A DNA stretch of 64,000 nucleotides from Phycisphaeraceae bacterium. GTDB lineage: Bacteria > Planctomycetota > Phycisphaerae > Phycisphaerales > UBA1924. Under the pieces are notes generated by a model. It was given only the letters and a program-made list of their open reading frames with translations. It was not told the origin of the DNA and did not search any database. A program made the translations under genes and the position numbers. Below, one piece after another: positions 61,388-64,000 of this stretch (positions within the stretch are counted from its first letter, which is position 1; each line of letters starts with the position of its first letter). Where the stretch lies: contig JACKHF010000001.1 of NCBI GenBank assembly GCA_020639155.1, forward strand, positions 1,426,001 to 1,490,000, read 5' to 3'.

Positions 61388-61508
61388 CAAGCTGCCAGCG
61401 GACGTGTCCGTCGGCTGGCAGTGGTGTGGTGTTATCTCCGTCTGCGTCGTGCGCCAAGCACGCTTGCACCACCAAACAGCGCAAGTGCTGACGATGGCGC
61501 GGGGATGA
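61388..61508. repeat. 121-bp direct repeat, copy A
   Basis: Together with 62624-62744 this forms a direct repeat without gaps; by hand count about 114 of 121 positions agree. It spans a hairpin (CTGCCAGC 61392-61399 with GCTGGCAG 61414-61421) and the 3' end of a PEP-CTERM gene, so terminator and tail were duplicated together. The coding part alone also recurs at 62035-62108, exactly 600 bases away. Confidence 0.85.
61392..61421 (-). terminator. Hairpin behind the first PEP-CTERM gene
   Basis: CTGCCAGC pairs with GCTGGCAG, with GGAC/GTCC extending the stem. It follows the stop of the minus-strand gene at 61432-62028, though without a clear T-run. Confidence 0.6.
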
Positions 61509-62028
61509 CTTGGATTTGAAGGACGATGTTATTGGGTGGTGGCGTGAACACCGGCGCCTGACTCGAAGATGTTTCATAAATCCACCAATCAGCTGCCCCC
61601 ATATGTATCTCCACTGTTCTTGGGGTGAAATCACTTGTTTCCCATTCGAAGGACATGATGAGCAGTGGCGATGCAGGATTTGCGGGATGTGATACGGTGT
61701 TGCTCTGCCCAACGTTTGCGAGCCATCCATTTGTTTGTGGTGTGACCGCAACAAACCATGATGGCGGAAATCCTGGAATTCCGTCGGCTGGCAATAACCT
61801 ATAGTGTGGTTCCGCTGCACCTGATTCGGTTGCCCAGTATCCAAAGAGTGCTGTGCTGAACGCAAACCACGGCTCGCCGGTAATGGCATACACATCGATA
61901 TTCACCGATGGTGAAGAGGGTGAAACAATGCCATTGTTCGAGAGAGATGTCGATAGGCCAACGTCACCCAGACACTGTGCTTGGGCAGCAAGGAGTGTCA
62001 CAAAACTTGTGTGCGCGAATACCCTCAT
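61432..62028 (-). CDS. PEP-CTERM-type exported protein 1
   Basis: A 198-residue exported protein. A signal peptide (FVTLLAAQAQCLG) is followed by a beta-rich domain that shares phrases with the next two genes: SVNIDVYAITGEPWFAFS, FEWETSDFTPRTVEIHM, and IPAPSSALALFGGASVLG followed by an Arg run. The last part is a PEP-CTERM sorting signal in which the middle residue is Ala (PAP). Such tails are cut by an exosortase, none of which is encoded here. The start ATG abuts the stop of the upstream gene. Confidence 0.8.
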   Translation of the reverse strand: MRVFAHTSFVTLLAAQAQCLGDVGLSTSLSNNGIVSPSSPSVNIDVYAITGEPWFAFSTALFGYWATESGAAEPHYRLLPADGIPGFPPSWFVAVTPQTNGWLANVGQSNTVSHPANPASPLLIMSFEWETSDFTPRTVEIHMGAADWWIYETSSSQAPVFTPPPNNIVLQIQVIPAPSSALALFGGASVLGARRRRR

Positions 62029-62613
62029 TCATTGTCTCCGTCTGCGTCGTGCGCCAAGCAGGCCTGCGCCACCAAGCAGCGAAAGTGCTGAAGACGGCGC
62101 GGGGATGATCTGGATTGTCACCGAGCCATTGACTGGATCAGGAATCCGTTCGTAGATGAAAACATGGCTGTATGGAAACAGATCAATATAATCGATTTCT
62201 GTAGAAACAGAAAGTTCTCGTGGCGTGAAGTCATCCGTCGTCCACTCGACCGTGTGGAGCAGCACAGGGCTGGACCACGTAAAAAAGTTCGGCCCCAGCT
62301 GCCCCGCTGTCAGATCAAGCAATGCGGTGCCGGTATTTGTGGGAGCTGGTGGTGGGAATGTAAAGCCAAGCCAGTTGTGGTGGATGATATTATCTGTGAA
62401 TCCTGATTCCGTGGCAACAAGATCGTATACAGCAAATCCCACGCCATAGATCTGTGGGTATCCCTCCCAGTAGGTGTAGACATTGATATTCACCGATGGC
62501 GTCTGAGGCGTTATCGTGCCATTCACCTCGATGAACAAGCCACCCGATTGCGCAAATGCCTGATTGCTTGCGACGATCAACATTGCGATTGTCATGTGTT
62601 TCACTTGTGTCAT
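62029..62613 (-). CDS. PEP-CTERM-type exported protein 2
   Basis: A 194-residue paralogue of proteins 1 and 3. Signal peptide at the N-terminus (MTIAMLIVASNQAFAQ). Shared blocks are TPQTPSVNINVYTYWEGYP, HTVEWTTDDFTPRELSVS, and IPAPSSALSLLGGAGLLG with an Arg-rich end, a PEP-CTERM-like tail. Its stop TGA is immediately followed by the ATG of protein 1. A terminator repeat separates it from protein 3 upstream. Confidence 0.8.
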   Translation of the reverse strand: MTQVKHMTIAMLIVASNQAFAQSGGLFIEVNGTITPQTPSVNINVYTYWEGYPQIYGVGFAVYDLVATESGFTDNIIHHNWLGFTFPPPAPTNTGTALLDLTAGQLGPNFFTWSSPVLLHTVEWTTDDFTPRELSVSTEIDYIDLFPYSHVFIYERIPDPVNGSVTIQIIPAPSSALSLLGGAGLLGARRRRRQ

Positions 62614-62623
62614 GTGACTCCTG

Positions 62624-62744
62624 CAAGCTGCCAGCGGACGTGTCCGTCGGCTGGCAGTGGTGTGGTGTTATCTTCGTCTGCGTCGTGCGCCAAGCAGGCT
62701 TGCGCCAGCAAGCAGCGCAATTGCTGACGACGGCGCGGGGATGA
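62624..62744. repeat. 121-bp direct repeat, copy B
   Basis: Second copy of the repeat at 61388-61508, 1236 bases away. It covers the hairpin CTGCCAGC 62628-62635 / GCTGGCAG 62650-62657 and the 3' end of PEP-CTERM gene 3. Confidence 0.85.
62628..62657 (-). terminator. Hairpin behind the third PEP-CTERM gene
   Basis: Same stem as at 61392-61421. It lies between protein gene 3 and protein gene 2 on the minus strand. Confidence 0.6.
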
Positions 62745-63267
62745 TCTGGATCTTCAGCGTTGTTTCCTGCACACTGGAGAGCGGGAGATACGTCGGATTG
62801 ATCGATGTTGTGGTATCGAACATCCCAAATGTCAGCGAGCTTGTTGAGATCTCCACCGTGCGTGGCGTGAAGTCGGTTGTCTCAAACCAGAATGTGGCGG
62901 TCCACGCTGGATTCTCTGTGGAAGCGATGAGAATTGGGGGAAGGTGGGGGTTCCATGCTTCAAACAGCACTGTGCTTTGATTGAGCTGAGTAAATGTATC
63001 ATGTGTAATTGTTCCGTTGCTTCCGTATCCAGATGCGCTTCCCACAAGTACTGAGTCGCTCGCAGAGATGACTACATCTGATTGTCCAAAGCTGTGATAC
63101 CCGGCGTTTGGGTCGTACCATACCGACAATCTGACCGATGTATTGGCACTTGTCGGGCTGATCGGATCTGTATCAAGGTTCTCAAGTATCCATCCGCCGA
63201 TAGGGTCAGCTGCCGCTGATGTTGCAGAGACAAAGAGCAAAGCCAATAGTGTTGTTTTCTGTGCCAT
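62668..63267 (-). CDS. PEP-CTERM-type exported protein 3
   Basis: A 199-residue paralogue of the next two genes. The signal peptide is MAQKTTLLALLFVSATSAAA. Family blocks are NTSVRLSVWYDPNAGYHSFG, WFETTDFTPRTVEIS, and IPAPSSAIALLAGASLLG with an Arg run. It is the first gene of the tandem set as transcribed on the minus strand. ATG 63267 is chosen because it starts a clean signal peptide; an in-frame codon 8 residues upstream is possible. Confidence 0.8.
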   Translation of the reverse strand: MAQKTTLLALLFVSATSAAADPIGGWILENLDTDPISPTSANTSVRLSVWYDPNAGYHSFGQSDVVISASDSVLVGSASGYGSNGTITHDTFTQLNQSTVLFEAWNPHLPPILIASTENPAWTATFWFETTDFTPRTVEISTSSLTFGMFDTTTSINPTYLPLSSVQETTLKIQIIPAPSSAIALLAGASLLGARRRRR

Positions 63268-63340
63268 ATTTCTACCAATGAAAAAACGCATTGTCTATAC
63301 TCAGAATGTACACGATTTCATCAATCTGCCTAAGAAAAAA

Positions 63341-63367
63341 CGTCCGCAACATCAAAGATTGCGGACG
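63341..63367 (-). terminator. Terminator of the ferredoxin gene
   Basis: CGTCCGCAA at 63341-63349 pairs perfectly with TTGCGGACG at 63359-63367 around a 9-base loop. Read on the minus strand it is followed by TTTTTT, a textbook rho-independent terminator downstream of the gene ending at 63420. Confidence 0.85.
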
Positions 63368-63419
63368 CTTCTGTGTTTCTGAACAATGTTCCGTGGGTTG
63401 CAGAATATAGGTAGTTCTC

Positions 63420-63683
63420 CTATTTGTCTTTGTAATAATCGAGATTGATCTGCACGAAGTTGTTCCATTCTTCCGGGAGATCTTCTTCGGGGTAGATAGC
63501 TTTGACGGGGCACTCGTCGATGCACAGGCCACAGTCGATGCATGTGTCGGGATCAATGAAGAGTTGGTCGGCCGATTCGAAGTCGGGCTCGTCCTTGGTG
63601 GGATGGATGCAGTCGACGGGGCAAACGTCGACGCAGGCTGTGTCCTTGGTTGCGATGCAGGGCTCTGCAATGATGTGGGTCAT
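63420..63683 (-). CDS. 7Fe-type ferredoxin
   Basis: An 87-residue electron carrier. The first cluster motif CIATKDTACVDVCPVDCIH and the second CIDCGLCIDECPVKAIYP match 7Fe ferredoxins ([3Fe-4S] plus [4Fe-4S]), as in Thermus and Mycobacterium FdxA. The C-terminal helix PEEWNNFVQINLDYY also fits. The real start is MTHIIAEPC at 63683, with GGGAGG 5 bases upstream; longer open frames are not coding. Confidence 0.92.
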   Translation of the reverse strand: MTHIIAEPCIATKDTACVDVCPVDCIHPTKDEPDFESADQLFIDPDTCIDCGLCIDECPVKAIYPEEDLPEEWNNFVQINLDYYKDK

Positions 63684-63867
63684 GAGGACCTCCCGATCTG
63701 AACAACGCAGCATGCGGAAAATCGGCTGCGGATAGTGCGAGTCATGATGGGGGATTGAACGCGCGCAGAGCCGGTGTGTCATCCCGAGAGCCGTCTCATT
63801 CTGAAAACGGGCATCTTGAGCGAATGCAGAGCAGCGATCAGGGGGATTGGAGCGCAGAAAACCGGCT

Positions 63868-64000
63868 TTAGTCTCGATTGTTGAACAGGATGCCGAGCAG
63901 ATGGCGGGACCTTGGGAGCGGTGTGCCATCCACCTCGGTCGTCTCCTCTTCGCAGCGGACCACCGTTCCCTTGTGGATGGGGATACGTGAGCCGGACTGG
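63868..64000 (-). CDS. C-terminal fragment of an unknown gene, cut by the window end
   Basis: On the minus strand an open frame enters from the right edge and ends at TAA (63868-63870), giving 43 residues that end HLLGILFNNRD. It contains RIPIHKGTVVRCEEETTEVDG (cited in part). The length is too short to assign a family. Confidence 0.4.
   Translation of the reverse strand, partial: QSGSRIPIHKGTVVRCEEETTEVDGTPLPRSRHLLGILFNNRD

Noticed and set aside
60786..61895. Long open frame extending the DinB gene upstream to 61895
   Set aside because: The added sequence runs antisense to a PEP-CTERM gene and through a terminator repeat; the conserved domain starts at 61343.

Overview
The window looks like chromosome of a planctomycete of the class Phycisphaerae (order Phycisphaerales). 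The main markers are a giant surface protein opening with a LEPRxLL-type sorting motif, three proteins ending in the 'PAPSSA…GARRRRR' variant of the PEP-CTERM tail, prepilins with FTLVE/FTLIE leaders, a BlaI/M56 peptidase pair, and several conserved proteins of unknown function of the kind common in planctomycetes. No rRNA, tRNA, CRISPR array, transposase or phage gene could be recognised. Gene density is high, both strands are used, and many neighbouring genes overlap by ATGA.

Layout. 0.1-7.5 kb: transketolase, a winged-helix regulator divergent from a TPR lipoprotein, a Tat-exported ankyrin protein divergent from a BlaI-M56 pair across a region of dyads. 7.5-19 kb: a 0.77 kb leader region, a 9.4 kb gene for a giant beta-helical surface protein, then two prepilin-like genes. 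19-34.6 kb: housekeeping genes (rarA, plsC-like, ruvX, gltX, YhaM-like nuclease) mixed with a SUKH protein, a LolA-like protein, a TPR/gluzincin protein and envelope proteins. 34.8-44.8 kb: a ribBA-type gene with a decayed cyclohydrolase half, two DUF1579 genes with Fur-like dyads between them, a GldA-F-G/DUF4340 ABC export set, and a Dus enzyme with an insertion. 44.7-49 kb: a GT2 plus BshC-like pair, rho, and a 0.79 kb gap with two palindromes. 49-57.5 kb: a GxDTY-repeat exported protein, a VTT membrane protein, an outer-membrane barrel, and a coupled deacetylase/ATP-grasp/PHP operon. 57.5-64 kb: small membrane and acidic proteins, a CheW protein with a nested CZB domain, DinB, three tandem PEP-CTERM genes, and a 7Fe-type ferredoxin.

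How the genes fit together. Much of the window serves the cell envelope: sorting and surface display (LEPRxLL, PEP-CTERM), type II/IV pilin-like subunits, lipid and glycan metabolism (PlsC-like, GT2, NodB/ATP-grasp/PHP) and a GldAFG-type ABC system. The best candidate for an undescribed system is the three-gene NodB/ATP-grasp/PHP operon at 53.9-56.5 kb, whose members each keep their catalytic residues and are translationally coupled. Other strong leads are the pseudo-metzincin tail of the giant protein, the RibBA protein with lost metal ligands, and the histidine-rich coiled coil on the M56 sensor peptidase. All family calls come from reading motifs by eye. No database search was possible.
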